Positions 24,921 to 34,237 of a stretch of 64,000 bases of DNA are shown here, one piece after another (within the stretch, counting starts at the first letter, position 1; the number at the start of each line of letters is the position of its first letter). The DNA is from an uncultured Eubacteriales bacterium (GTDB lineage Bacteria; Bacillota; Clostridia; Christensenellales; Aristaeellaceae), in NCBI GenBank assembly GCA_902764875.1, contig CACWXP010000006.1:62001-126000 (forward strand), written 5' to 3'. Made by a program: the position numbers and the translations under genes. The notes below the pieces were generated by a model. It was given only the letters and a program-made list of their open reading frames with translations, was not told the DNA's origin and did no database searches.

Positions 24921-26537
24921 TTACGGGAGAAGCTTGCGGAGACGGTTTGCCATCTGCTCCAGCTCGCGGTTGGAGTGGCCCTCCAGGGAGCGGACATAGC
25001 GGTTCAGCTCTTCCGCCAGGGACGTCAGCTCGGCGTAGAGCGTCTGGTTCCGTTTTCCGCCCTCCGTGGCTTTTTCGGCCTCTTCCGGTTTTACGCCTTC
25101 CCGCAGAACCGGGCCGGTTTTTTCGATCCATTGATCCGCCAGCAGATCAAAGGCAGAACCGGACCAGGGCGCTTCCGCGGGAATCCCGTATTTTTCCGAT
25201 AGCGTCTTTGCAAACACCGTAGCGGTCTCATCGTCCCCGTGGTTGACGAAAATCCGTTTCGGTTTCTTTTCAAACTGATCGACCCAGCGGAGCAAGCCGC
25301 TGCGATCCGCATGGCCGGAAAGACCGGCAAGAAGCTGGACTTCCGCGTTGACTTCGATTTTTTCTCCCATGATATTGACGGGGGAGACACCGTCATAAAT
25401 GATCCGTCCCAGGGTTCCGACCGCCTGGTAGCCGGTGAAAAGGATCGTGTTCCTTTTATTCCAGGCGCCGTTTTTCAGATGGTGGCGGATCCGGCCGCCG
25501 TCGCACATACCGCCGGAGGCAATGATGACCTTCGGCGAATCGTCATCATTGAGTGCTTTGGACTCTTCGGCCGATGTGGTCATTTTCAGCCCTTCGAACC
25601 AGATCGGATTCTGTCCCTGACGCAGAACTTCACGGGTGTCTTCATCCAGACATTCCAGATCACACTGCAGGAAGATCGCCGTGGCCTCATTGGCCAGCGG
25701 ACTGTCAAGATAGACCGGGAAATCCGGGAACTCCGGGAGAAGATTCTGCTGCTTGATAATCCGGAAAAAATACAACAGTTCCTGGGTGCGCCCCACGGCA
25801 AAGGAGGGGGTGATGACCGTCCCGTGCCGGGAGAAGGTTTTGCGGAGAATTTCGACCAGGAGCGGAACCGGATCCATGGCTTTTTCATGCTCCCGGGTTC
25901 CGTAGGTGGATTCAATCAACAGATAATCCGCGTCTTTTACCGGGGCCGGATCCCTGATGATCGGCTGATCGATGTTCCCCACGTCTCCGGAAAAGACCAT
26001 CTTGACCGGCTGCCCCTCATCTTCCATAAACAGCTCGACAAAAGAGGAACCCAGCAGATGCCCGGCGTCGGTGAAACGGGCGCCCAGGCCTTCGTCAATC
26101 ATCAGTTCCTGATTGTATGCACAGGGCTGAAACAGTTTCATGACTTTCATGGCGTCTTCGACGGTGTAGAGAGGGGTGATGACAGGACCGCCGGTCCGAA
26201 GATTTTTCTTGGTCTGGGTGGCAGCGTCGGTTTCCTGGATATGGGCGCTGTCGGCCAGCATGATACCGCATAGATTTGTCGTTTCCTGTGTGGCGTAGAT
26301 GACGCCATGGAACCCGTTTTTAAGCAGCAGGGGGAGGCGGCCGGAATGATCAATATGTGCATGGGTTAAAAAAACGTATTCAACCTGGGCAGCAGGAATG
26401 GGAAGATCCTGCATCTGGAAGGTATTGACCCCCTGCTCCAGGCCGTAATCCACGATAAAATACCGCCCCGGCTTCCATTCCACCAGCGTACAGCTCCCGG
26501 TAACCTGATGCGCCGCACCCAGGAAAGTAATTTTCAT
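24921..26537 (-). CDS. Beta-CASP metallo-beta-lactamase-fold nuclease
   Basis: A 538-residue protein of the MBL-fold/beta-CASP RNA-processing family. The zinc motif HAHIDHSGR is followed by GHLLGSS and FSGDVGN, and the beta-CASP region holds DSPLANEAT, IIASGGMCDGGRIRHHL and SGHADRSGLL, then VNHGDDE. It is cytoplasmic and probably cleaves RNA. A charged C-terminal extension of about 70 residues is predicted helical. GGAGG precedes the ATG at 26537; the gene is convergent with the VanZ fusion gene. Confidence 0.9.
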   Translation of the reverse strand: MKITFLGAAHQVTGSCTLVEWKPGRYFIVDYGLEQGVNTFQMQDLPIPAAQVEYVFLTHAHIDHSGRLPLLLKNGFHGVIYATQETTNLCGIMLADSAHIQETDAATQTKKNLRTGGPVITPLYTVEDAMKVMKLFQPCAYNQELMIDEGLGARFTDAGHLLGSSFVELFMEDEGQPVKMVFSGDVGNIDQPIIRDPAPVKDADYLLIESTYGTREHEKAMDPVPLLVEILRKTFSRHGTVITPSFAVGRTQELLYFFRIIKQQNLLPEFPDFPVYLDSPLANEATAIFLQCDLECLDEDTREVLRQGQNPIWFEGLKMTTSAEESKALNDDDSPKVIIASGGMCDGGRIRHHLKNGAWNKRNTILFTGYQAVGTLGRIIYDGVSPVNIMGEKIEVNAEVQLLAGLSGHADRSGLLRWVDQFEKKPKRIFVNHGDDETATVFAKTLSEKYGIPAEAPWSGSAFDLLADQWIEKTGPVLREGVKPEEAEKATEGGKRNQTLYAELTSLAEELNRYVRSLEGHSNRELEQMANRLRKLLP

Positions 26538-26693
26538 GATTCTGCCTCCGTTTCGCAAACGGCCTTAGCACGTTTGAATTTTTCTTTTACATTAATTTAC
26601 CATATATCGGGATTCCGGACAAGAGCGAAAATCATTTTGACGACTTGACGATGATGTGCCTGGAATACAGGGGATAAAAATCTTTTTCAGAGA

Positions 26694-26722
26694 TTGCCTT
26701 CATTTGCGGAAAATTGTATAAT
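26694..26722 (+). promoter_or_regulatory. Promoter of the nucleoside importer operon
   Basis: TTGCCT (26694-26699) and TATAAT (26717-26722), 17-base spacer, about 40 bases before the substrate-binding protein gene. I saw no purine riboswitch fold in the 26538-26762 gap. Confidence 0.78.
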
Positions 26723-26762
26723 AGAGCCATCCCCAAAAAGTCTTTACAGGAGGAAATTGGAA

Positions 26763-27830
26763 ATGAAAAAACTGATTGCTCTGGTATGTGCACTGGCGCT
26801 TCTGGTCGGCCTTGCGGCTGCTCCCGCAACCGCGGACGGAAAGCCCCTGAAGATCCTGATCGTGACCTCCAGCGGCGTGGACGACGGCAACTTCAATCAG
26901 GACTGTTATCTCGGCATTACGAATTTCATCGCGAACCACCCGGACTGCACCGTGCAGGACATCAAGGAACCCGACATGGCGGAACTGATCCCGACGATTG
27001 AAAGACTGGTCGGCGATTATGATGTGTTTGTCTGCCCGGGCTTCAACTTCGGGGCGATCGGCGACATCGTGCTGGCGAACCCCGACAAGTACTTCCTGGT
27101 GGTGGATTCCACGATCCAGGACAGCGAAGGAAACCCGGTGACGGCAAACAACGTGTACACCATGACCTATAAAGAGCAGGAAGGCGGCTTCATGGCCGGC
27201 ATCGCGGCGGCTCTGACATCCAAGTCGGGAAAAGTGGCTGAGATCAACGGCATGCCTTTCCCCTCCAACACCAACTACCAGTTCGGCTTTATGGGCGGCG
27301 TCAAGTATGCTAACGAGCATTACGGTACCTCTGTCCAGTGTGTTGAGCTTCCTTCCTTCTCCGGCGGAGACGGCGTGGGCGGTAACTATGTCGGCGCTTT
27401 CACGGATCCGGCGACGGGCAAAGTGGTTGCCGAAACGCTGATCGGCGAAGGCTGTGACGTGATCTTTGCTGCAGCCGGTGAATCCGGGAACGGCGCGCTG
27501 ACCGCAGTGAAAGAAGCGAACGGCGCTTGGTTCATCGGCTGCGACGCGGACCAGTTTGACGACGGCGTAAAGGGAGACGGAAACGTGATCCTGACTTCTG
27601 CGCTGAAGGTTATGCACCTGGATGTGGAACGGCAGCTGAACGCTATTTACGACGGCACCTTCGTCGGACAGGACGCGCTGCTGGGCGCCGACACCGATTC
27701 CACGGGCTATGTTTCCGCGGAAGGCAGGCAGCAGCTGAGCGATGACGCGCTGAGCAAAATGGCGGAATGCTATGAGCTGATGAAGAAGGGCGAGATCGTG
27801 CCTCCCACCAGCCTGGCGGAACTTCAGTAA
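26763..27830 (+). CDS. BMP-family nucleoside-binding protein
   Basis: A 355-residue extracytoplasmic binding protein related to PnrA/BmpA. The signal peptide ends around APATA (about residue 24). There is no Cys lipobox, unlike most Gram-positive BMP lipoproteins, so attachment to the cell is unclear. The mature part shows IVTSSGVDDGNFNQDC and YKEQEGGFMAGIAAA, typical of the family, and an acidic pocket motif GCDADQFD. GGAGGAAA precedes the ATG at 26763. A terminator then the ATPase and two permease genes follow, defining an ABC importer for purine nucleosides or related compounds. Confidence 0.9.
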   Translation: MKKLIALVCALALLVGLAAAPATADGKPLKILIVTSSGVDDGNFNQDCYLGITNFIANHPDCTVQDIKEPDMAELIPTIERLVGDYDVFVCPGFNFGAIGDIVLANPDKYFLVVDSTIQDSEGNPVTANNVYTMTYKEQEGGFMAGIAAALTSKSGKVAEINGMPFPSNTNYQFGFMGGVKYANEHYGTSVQCVELPSFSGGDGVGGNYVGAFTDPATGKVVAETLIGEGCDVIFAAAGESGNGALTAVKEANGAWFIGCDADQFDDGVKGDGNVILTSALKVMHLDVERQLNAIYDGTFVGQDALLGADTDSTGYVSAEGRQQLSDDALSKMAECYELMKKGEIVPPTSLAELQ

Positions 27831-27843
27831 TTTCAGTCTTTCC

Positions 27844-27876
27844 AACGCTCCCTCTTGCAAAGGGGGAGCGTTTTTC
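27844..27876 (+). terminator. Attenuating terminator after binding-protein gene
   Basis: AACGCTCCC (27844-27852) pairs with GGGAGCGTT (27864-27872) and is followed by Ts. Lying inside the importer operon, it probably sets a higher level of binding protein than of membrane components. Confidence 0.8.
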
Positions 27877-27909
27877 CCGTTTATTCATTCTGATCGGACG
27901 GTGAATGCC

Positions 27910-29442
27910 ATGGGCGACTATATTGTGGAAATGCGTCATATCACCAAAAGGTTTCCGGGAATCATTGCCAACGACGATGTTTCCATCGGGATCCGAAAGG
28001 GGGAAGTTTATGCACTCCTGGGTGAGAACGGCGCGGGAAAATCAACGCTGATGAGCATCCTTTTCGGTACCTATGAACCCGACGCCGGAGAAATCCTGGT
28101 GCGCGGTCAGGAAGTTCATTTCCATTCCTCCACGGACGCGGCCGCCTGCGGTATCGGAATGGTGCACCAGCACTTTAAGCTGGTTGAGCCCTTTACGATC
28201 GCGGAAAACATCGTGCTGGGTGTTGAACCGGAAGAGAAAAGGCTGGGCGTGCTGCCGTGGATGAATATGAAAAAGGCCAACCGGCAGATCAGCGAGCTAT
28301 CCAAAGAATACGGGCTGGAGGTCAATCCGACGGACCGGATCGGAGATGTGCCGGTATCCGTGCGGCAGCGGGTGGAGATCCTGAAGATGCTCTACCGCGG
28401 TGCGGAAATCATGATCTTTGACGAGCCGACTGCGGTACTGACGCCGCAGGAGATCGATTTTCTTCTGCAGATTATCGACAATCTCCGCAGGAACGGGAAG
28501 ACGATTCTTCTGATTACCCACAAGATCGCGGAGATCAAACGGATTGCCGATCGCTGCGCCATCCTGCGCCAGGGAAAGCTGATCGATATCCGGGACGTCG
28601 CGGACGCCTCGACCCAGGAACTGGCGGACCTGATGGTGGGAAGGCAGGTGCGGTTCACCCAGGAGAAGACAGCGCCGAATTTCGGGGAACCTGTTCTGGA
28701 AGTCCAGCACCTGACGGTGAAAAACGAGCATAAGTTCGACGTGGTGAAGGACGTTTCCTTTACCATCCGAAGCGGTGAAATCTTCGCGATCGCCGGTGTC
28801 TCCGGAAACGGTCAGGGAGAGATCGCGGACGCCATCGCCGGACTTGCGAAAATCGCGGACGGCAATGTGATCCTGAACGGAAAGGAAATAAATGATCTCA
28901 ACGTTCGGGAACGCTGCCTGAGCGGAATTTCCTATATTCCGGAAGACCGACAGGAGACCGGAACCATTCCGGATATGACGCTGCAGGAGAACCTTTCCCT
29001 GCGGGAATACTTCCGGGAGCCTTTCTCGAGGAAGGGTATCCTGAAACAGGATCCTTTCAGGGATTATGCGGAGAAACTGATCGGAAAATACGATATCCGC
29101 TGCGCCCAGGGGCCGGATACGATTCTCCGGTCCATGTCCGGCGGAAACCAGCAGAAGGCGATTGTCGGCCGGGAAATCGAAGAGAAAAGCAGGCTGATCA
29201 TCTTTGTGCAGCCGACACGGGGGCTGGATATCGGGGCGATTGAAAATGTGCATCGGCAGATCCTGGAAGAACGGGAACGGGGCGCCGCGATTCTGCTGAT
29301 CTCACTGGAATTGGACGAGATCATGAACCTTGCGGATACAATCGGCGTGCTGTACAGGGGAGAAATCCTGAAGATTGATTCAGCGGACCGGATGACGACA
29401 CAGGAAGTCGGCCGCTATATGATGGGGGTGAAGGAAGCGTGA
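27910..29442 (+). CDS. Nucleoside ABC importer ATPase, two-domain
   Basis: A protein of about 510 residues with two ABC cassettes in tandem, as in the RbsA/NupO group. The first cassette has a full Walker A GENGAGKST but a degenerate signature (VSVRQRVEI). The second has the glycine-rich variant GVSGNGQGE in place of Walker A, with a full signature MSGGNQQKA. This asymmetry is normal for this group. A GTG at 27901 is in frame, but GGTGA fits the ATG at 27910 better. The stop overlaps the first permease start. Confidence 0.92.
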   Translation: MGDYIVEMRHITKRFPGIIANDDVSIGIRKGEVYALLGENGAGKSTLMSILFGTYEPDAGEILVRGQEVHFHSSTDAAACGIGMVHQHFKLVEPFTIAENIVLGVEPEEKRLGVLPWMNMKKANRQISELSKEYGLEVNPTDRIGDVPVSVRQRVEILKMLYRGAEIMIFDEPTAVLTPQEIDFLLQIIDNLRRNGKTILLITHKIAEIKRIADRCAILRQGKLIDIRDVADASTQELADLMVGRQVRFTQEKTAPNFGEPVLEVQHLTVKNEHKFDVVKDVSFTIRSGEIFAIAGVSGNGQGEIADAIAGLAKIADGNVILNGKEINDLNVRERCLSGISYIPEDRQETGTIPDMTLQENLSLREYFREPFSRKGILKQDPFRDYAEKLIGKYDIRCAQGPDTILRSMSGGNQQKAIVGREIEEKSRLIIFVQPTRGLDIGAIENVHRQILEERERGAAILLISLELDEIMNLADTIGVLYRGEILKIDSADRMTTQEVGRYMMGVKEA

Positions 29443-30584
29443 GAAGAATGTTCCTTTCCCGGCGGCTGACCGGGAAGTACGCTTCCCTTTGGGTTTCGCT
29501 GCTGGCGATCCTGATGACGCTGGCGGCGGCCAGCATCCTGCTGCTTGCGATGGGGAAAAACCCGCTGATTGCTTTCCGCAGTTTCCTTCAGGGCTGCGGG
29601 ATGATTCCGAAGGAAAACTACGGCGGCGGAAGCGGCATGCTGACGGATTTGCTGGACTTCCTGAACTATCTTGCACCGCTGATTCTGGCTTCGCTGGCAT
29701 TTATCGCCGCCTTTAAGGCGGGTCTGTTCAATATCGGTATCGCGGGGCAGATGCTGCTGGCCGGATTTACAGCCACAGTGCTGGTCGGATACAACAAAGG
29801 CCTTTCCGCGGTTGTTGCAAAACCCCTGGTGCTGTTGATCGGCCTGCTCGTCGGCGGAATGACCGGCGCACTGATCGGGTGGCTGAAATACCGGTTTAAT
29901 ATCCATGAAGTGGTTTCCACGATCATGCTGAACTATATCATCAGCTATCTGACAGGGTTTTTCATCAATAATAACTATGTGGATATGATGACCCGGAACA
30001 GCAAGGTCTGCAGTCCGGATTCCCGGCTGACGCTGACGAACATTATGATCGGCGATCTGAAATGCAAAATACCGCTGGGGCTGATTATCGCCATCCTGAT
30101 TGCCTTGTTGGTTTCTTTTCTTTTCCGAAAGACTGTTCTCGGATTTGAGATCAAGGCGGTGGGGCAGAACCGGAGATGTTCTGAATATACAGGCATCCGC
30201 GTCAACCGGACCATCCTTCTTTCCATGGGCTTGTCCGGCGCCATCGCCGGACTGGCAGGGGTGGCCTATTATCTGGGCTATACCAATACGATCATTCCGA
30301 AGACGCTGCCCGGCATGGGATATGATTCCATTTCGGTGGCGCTGCTCGGCAGCGGCGCGCCGATCGGTTCCATTTTTGCCGCCATCGTTGTATCTGTTTT
30401 CCAGCAGGGCGCAAACTATATGAGCTCCACCGTCGGCGTGGCCAAAGAGATTGCTTCCCTCATTACCGGGATCCTGCTGCTGTTTGCTTCCTGCGGCAAC
30501 TACATGAAGTACAAGGCCGCAAGGAAAATGCAGCTTGCCGAGGATCTTCGGAGAACGGAAGGGAAGGAGGCGAAAGCGTTATGA
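29439..30584 (+). CDS. Nucleoside ABC importer permease 1
   Basis: A 381-residue membrane permease of the BPD_transp_2 type with about nine hydrophobic helices; FKAGLFNIGIAGQMLLAG and the coupling region IKAVGQNRRCSEYTGI are typical. The start is GTG at 29439, overlapping the ATPase stop; an ATG three codons later is an alternative. It pairs with the next gene as the heterodimeric channel. The C-terminus is charged and overlaps the next start in ATGA. Confidence 0.9.
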   Translation: MRRMFLSRRLTGKYASLWVSLLAILMTLAAASILLLAMGKNPLIAFRSFLQGCGMIPKENYGGGSGMLTDLLDFLNYLAPLILASLAFIAAFKAGLFNIGIAGQMLLAGFTATVLVGYNKGLSAVVAKPLVLLIGLLVGGMTGALIGWLKYRFNIHEVVSTIMLNYIISYLTGFFINNNYVDMMTRNSKVCSPDSRLTLTNIMIGDLKCKIPLGLIIAILIALLVSFLFRKTVLGFEIKAVGQNRRCSEYTGIRVNRTILLSMGLSGAIAGLAGVAYYLGYTNTIIPKTLPGMGYDSISVALLGSGAPIGSIFAAIVVSVFQQGANYMSSTVGVAKEIASLITGILLLFASCGNYMKYKAARKMQLAEDLRRTEGKEAKAL

Positions 30585-31540
30585 ATAAAGTCTTTACAGA
30601 TGGCCTTTCCTTTGCGCTTCCGCTGTTGATTATCGCGGTCGGAGCACTGTATTCCGAAAAGAGCGGCGTGACCAACCTCGCAGCCGAAGGTTTTCAGGGC
30701 GTCGGCGCGTTCTTCGGCGCACTGGCGGCCACACTGCTCGGGCCGGTAATAGGCAACGGAAACCAGGCGATCATCTATATTGCCATCCTTTGCGCAGCCC
30801 TCGGCGGGGCGCTGTTTTCCCTGATTCACGGACTGCTTTGCATCCGGTTCCGGGCCAACCAGGTGATCAGCGGCGTGGTAATCAACATACTCGCGGTGGC
30901 GCTGACAGCCTTCTTTACCAGCGCCGCGAACAGCGCCATCAGCGGCAACGCTTCCAATAAATTCGTGCTGGACGTTTCGACCCGGTTTACCATTCCGCTG
31001 CTGAGCAGCATCCCGTGGATCGGCGGCATTTTTACGGATATGTATCCCTTTGAGATCATGATTGCCGTGCTGGTGGTGTTCCTGTGGTATCTGCTGAACC
31101 GGACGCGGTTCGGAATGCGGCTGCGGGCCTGTGGCGAAAACCCTCAGGCAGTGGACGCCGCCGGGGCCAACGTGAACCGAATCCGCTGGATTGCCGTGAT
31201 GATTTCCGGTGCGCTTTGCGGCATCGGCGGTATCTGCTTTGCCTATTCCATGATCGGGAATTTCTCGCCGAGTATCTATCAGGGATTCGGTTATCTCGCA
31301 ATCGCGGCCATGATCTTCGGAAACTGGAAGATCGGGCCGACAACGCTGGCCTGCCTGATCTTCGGCCTGGCCAAGTCCGGCGGGCTGCAGCTCTGCATCG
31401 CCGCTAAACTGCCCAGCAATTACATGGATCTTTTCCTCATGTTGCCTTATATCCTGACGCTGCTGCTGCTTGTATTCTTCTCGAAAAAGAACCATCCGCC
31501 GAAGGCAGCCGGCGAGCCTTTCGACAAAAGCAAACGATAA
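30581..31540 (+). CDS. Nucleoside ABC importer permease 2
   Basis: A 319-residue second permease. EKSGVTNLAAEGFQGVGAFFG near the N-terminus and the coupling region LRACGENPQAVDAAGANV are hallmarks of the simple-sugar/nucleoside permease partner. About nine to ten helices. Translationally coupled to permease 1 by an ATGA overlap. With guanine deaminase downstream, the importer most likely supplies purine nucleosides or bases for salvage or for use as nitrogen source. Confidence 0.9.
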   Translation: MNKVFTDGLSFALPLLIIAVGALYSEKSGVTNLAAEGFQGVGAFFGALAATLLGPVIGNGNQAIIYIAILCAALGGALFSLIHGLLCIRFRANQVISGVVINILAVALTAFFTSAANSAISGNASNKFVLDVSTRFTIPLLSSIPWIGGIFTDMYPFEIMIAVLVVFLWYLLNRTRFGMRLRACGENPQAVDAAGANVNRIRWIAVMISGALCGIGGICFAYSMIGNFSPSIYQGFGYLAIAAMIFGNWKIGPTTLACLIFGLAKSGGLQLCIAAKLPSNYMDLFLMLPYILTLLLLVFFSKKNHPPKAAGEPFDKSKR

Positions 31541-31607
31541 TTCCGATATAAACGCGGTCTGCAGGCTGCGGGATTATGAACACAACAAAAAACGGAGGAT
31601 GGTGACG

Positions 31608-32912
31608 ATGAAAAAAACCTTATCTCTGCTGATGGCTCTCCTGATGCTCTTCGGAACGATATCGTTTGCGGAGAACACGGAGACGGATCCTTTGGAGACA
31701 ATCCTTTCCGGTATGACCCTGCGGGACAAAGTCGCACAAATGATGATCGCTTCCTTCCGGGTGTGGAAGGAAGTGCCGCCGGAAGGCGCGGAACAGCCCG
31801 CGGAGGAACCGCCTAAGGTGAACATTACCGAACTGAACGAAGAGATCCGGGAGATGGTTTCCCGGAATCATTTCGGCGGAATACTGCTTTTCGGCGAAAA
31901 CATTTCGAACGCGGAGCAGACGCTCGGACTGATCTCGGATTTTCAGACGACTAATCAGGCAGGCGGAGGACTGCCCCAAATCTTTTTTACGCACCAGGAA
32001 GGTGGCAGCATCAGCCGGATTTCCTACGGGACCCAGGGAATCGGCAACATGGCGCTCGGCGCGACCGGGGATCCGGAAAACGCCAGGACCACGGCTGCAG
32101 CCTTCGGTGAGGAGTATCGGCCGGCAGCAAAGCATTCGGAAGGGGATGATGAGGTGATCCGGTCCCAGATTGAGCGGGCAGTTGTTTCCTATGCAGCAAA
32201 CGGAACCAGGGATGAGGAGGCACTGTCAGCGCTTGCGTCTCTCAATCCGTCTCTCGGCGAAAAGTGGATGCGTATTATGGATCTGTGGGAAACATCCGTT
32301 ACGGTCAACGAGGCGCTTCCGGACGGCCTGCCTGACGACGATTCCCTGTGTCTGGTCGGGCTTGGGTTTCAGCTGAATCCGGATGGCACAATGAGAGAAG
32401 AACTGGTTGAACGGCTGAAAGTGATGCTGGCGGCCTCGGAAAAATACCCGAATGCCGTTATCGTATGCACAGGCGGCGGGACTGCCGCTGACGACCAGAC
32501 AGCAACGGAAGCGGGGCGGATGGCGGAGTGGCTGGAAGCCCACGGCGTTAACCCGTCCCGGCTGATTGTCGAGGACCATTCCCTGACGACAGCACAGAAC
32601 GCCATCTACACTTTCAACATCCTTTCGGAGCGGTATCCGCAGGTTAAACAGATCGCTTTGATCTCCAGCGATTACCATATTGCCACGGGAACTCTTCTGT
32701 TCGGGGCGGAAGCAATCCTGCGGGGCAGTGCAATTGAAGTGGTCAGCAACGCTTCCTGGCATGCATCCGGCGGTACGCTATCCGCTATGTTCCAGGCCGG
32801 TGCGCTGATTGAACTGTCCGGAGATGTGGAAACGGCTTTTGAGATTTACTATGAGACCTATGATATTCACGAACTGCCGCCGCTGCATCAGGAGACTGCG
32901 GCAGAGTCCTGA
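31608..32912 (+). CDS. Secreted GH3-fragment/DUF218 chimera
   Basis: A 434-residue protein with a signal peptide (1-21). Residues 25-170 match the first half of GH3 hexosaminidases (MTLRDKVAQMMI, FGGILLFGENI), but the usual DQEGG is HQEGG, and the catalytic His loop and nucleophile Asp are absent. After an unassigned linker (171-246), residues 247-395 are a DUF218/YdcF-SanA domain (VIVCTGGGTAADDQTATEAG, SSDYH). No frameshift is seen. It looks like a deletion fusion in which only the DUF218 part could be active. GGAGGATGGTG precedes the ATG at 31608. Confidence 0.75.
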   Translation: MKKTLSLLMALLMLFGTISFAENTETDPLETILSGMTLRDKVAQMMIASFRVWKEVPPEGAEQPAEEPPKVNITELNEEIREMVSRNHFGGILLFGENISNAEQTLGLISDFQTTNQAGGGLPQIFFTHQEGGSISRISYGTQGIGNMALGATGDPENARTTAAAFGEEYRPAAKHSEGDDEVIRSQIERAVVSYAANGTRDEEALSALASLNPSLGEKWMRIMDLWETSVTVNEALPDGLPDDDSLCLVGLGFQLNPDGTMREELVERLKVMLAASEKYPNAVIVCTGGGTAADDQTATEAGRMAEWLEAHGVNPSRLIVEDHSLTTAQNAIYTFNILSERYPQVKQIALISSDYHIATGTLLFGAEAILRGSAIEVVSNASWHASGGTLSAMFQAGALIELSGDVETAFEIYYETYDIHELPPLHQETAAES

Positions 32913-32936
32913 TTTTCAGAAGATGTGGGAGGCTTT

Positions 32937-34235
32937 ATGACCCCAAATGTGATGATCTGCCGCGGAAACATCGTTTATTCAAAAGACCGGAATGAACTGG
33001 CCGCTCATTCCGACAGCTATATCGCCGTGGAAGACGGCCGGGTGGAAGGAATCTACGAAAGACTGCCGGAGAAATTCGAAGGAACTCCGGTGAAAGACTT
33101 CGGAGATAACGTGATCATACCTGCTTTTTCCGATCTTCATGTTCATGCGCCCCAGTTTCCGCAGCGGGGGCTGGGCATGGATCTGCTGCTGGCGGACTGG
33201 CTGAACACCTATACCTTCCCGCAGGAAGCGCGCTACGCGGATTTGGATTATGCAAAGGAAGTATACAGCGCCTTCCTGAAAACCCTGACGGAAAACGGAA
33301 CGTTCCATGCCTGCGTATACGGAACGATTCATCGGGAAGCGACCTCCTGGCTGATCGGGCAAATGGAAGAGAAGAAGATTCGGGCTTTCGCGGGCAAAGT
33401 CAACATGGATATCCAGTCTCCGGAAAATCTTTGCGAAACAACGGAAGACTCGCTGCGGGAAACGGAAATCTTTCTTGAATCATTCGCCGGGAACCGGTAT
33501 GCAAAACCGATCCTCACCCCGCGCTTTGCGCCGACCTGCAGCTTTGAGCTGCTGAAAGGGCTGGGCCGGCTCGGACAAAAATACGGCGTCGGAATGCAGA
33601 CCCATCTGGTCGAATCCAGATGGGAGGCGCTTGAATCCATCCGGCTGAATCCGGACTGCAGCTGCGACACGGAAATCTATGAGAAAGCCGGGCTTCTTGA
33701 AAACGGTCCGGTGGTGGCGGCGCATTTTATCTTTCCGGGAGAGAATGATCTCCGCATCCTGAAGAAATACGGCGGTTATGCGGTACAATGTCCGGATGCT
33801 ACGGTGAATATTATCGCCGGTATCATGCGAACCGCGTATCTCGCAGATGAAGGCATCCGCCTGGGAATCGGCAGCGACATTGCCGGCGGACACCTGCCGG
33901 GCATCTATACACAGGTCGGCCGTTCCGTACAGCTTTCCAAACTGAAAGCCTTCTATGAACCAGAAGGGAACCGGGCCATTCCGTTCGCCAACGCGTTTTA
34001 CATGGCGACGAAGGAAGGCGGCGCACTGTTCGGAAAGGTCGGAAGCCTTGAACTGGGATACGAATTTGACGCCCTTGTAATCCGCGATTTTTCAGATTCG
34101 TTCCGGAAAATCACGCCGGAGGAAACCGTGGAACGATTCTGTTATACCGGAAATCCGAGAGATATTCTTGCCGGATTTATTCAGGGAGAACAGGTGACCG
34201 GCAAGCCGACCGAAAACAGCCGCAGCAAGGGATAA
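32937..34235 (+). CDS. guaD: Guanine deaminase
   Basis: A 432-residue amidohydrolase that converts guanine to xanthine and ammonia. The zinc motif HVH lies in PAFSDLHVHAPQFPQRGLG, followed by the guanine-deaminase-specific LADWLNTYTFPQEARY; later ligands are in QTHLVES, AAHFIFPGE and GSDIAGGH. The ATG at 32937 follows GGGAGG by four bases; a GTG at 32925 is possible. Downstream of the nucleoside importer, it points to purine salvage or catabolism. Confidence 0.93.
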   Translation: MTPNVMICRGNIVYSKDRNELAAHSDSYIAVEDGRVEGIYERLPEKFEGTPVKDFGDNVIIPAFSDLHVHAPQFPQRGLGMDLLLADWLNTYTFPQEARYADLDYAKEVYSAFLKTLTENGTFHACVYGTIHREATSWLIGQMEEKKIRAFAGKVNMDIQSPENLCETTEDSLRETEIFLESFAGNRYAKPILTPRFAPTCSFELLKGLGRLGQKYGVGMQTHLVESRWEALESIRLNPDCSCDTEIYEKAGLLENGPVVAAHFIFPGENDLRILKKYGGYAVQCPDATVNIIAGIMRTAYLADEGIRLGIGSDIAGGHLPGIYTQVGRSVQLSKLKAFYEPEGNRAIPFANAFYMATKEGGALFGKVGSLELGYEFDALVIRDFSDSFRKITPEETVERFCYTGNPRDILAGFIQGEQVTGKPTENSRSKG

Positions 34236-34237
34236 GA

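Noticed and set aside
26538..26762. Purine riboswitch ahead of the nucleoside importer
   Set aside because: No three-way junction or conserved loop sequences seen.
26700..27860. 386-codon minus-strand frame
   Set aside because: Antisense to the BMP binding-protein gene, which has promoter, ribosome site and signal peptide.
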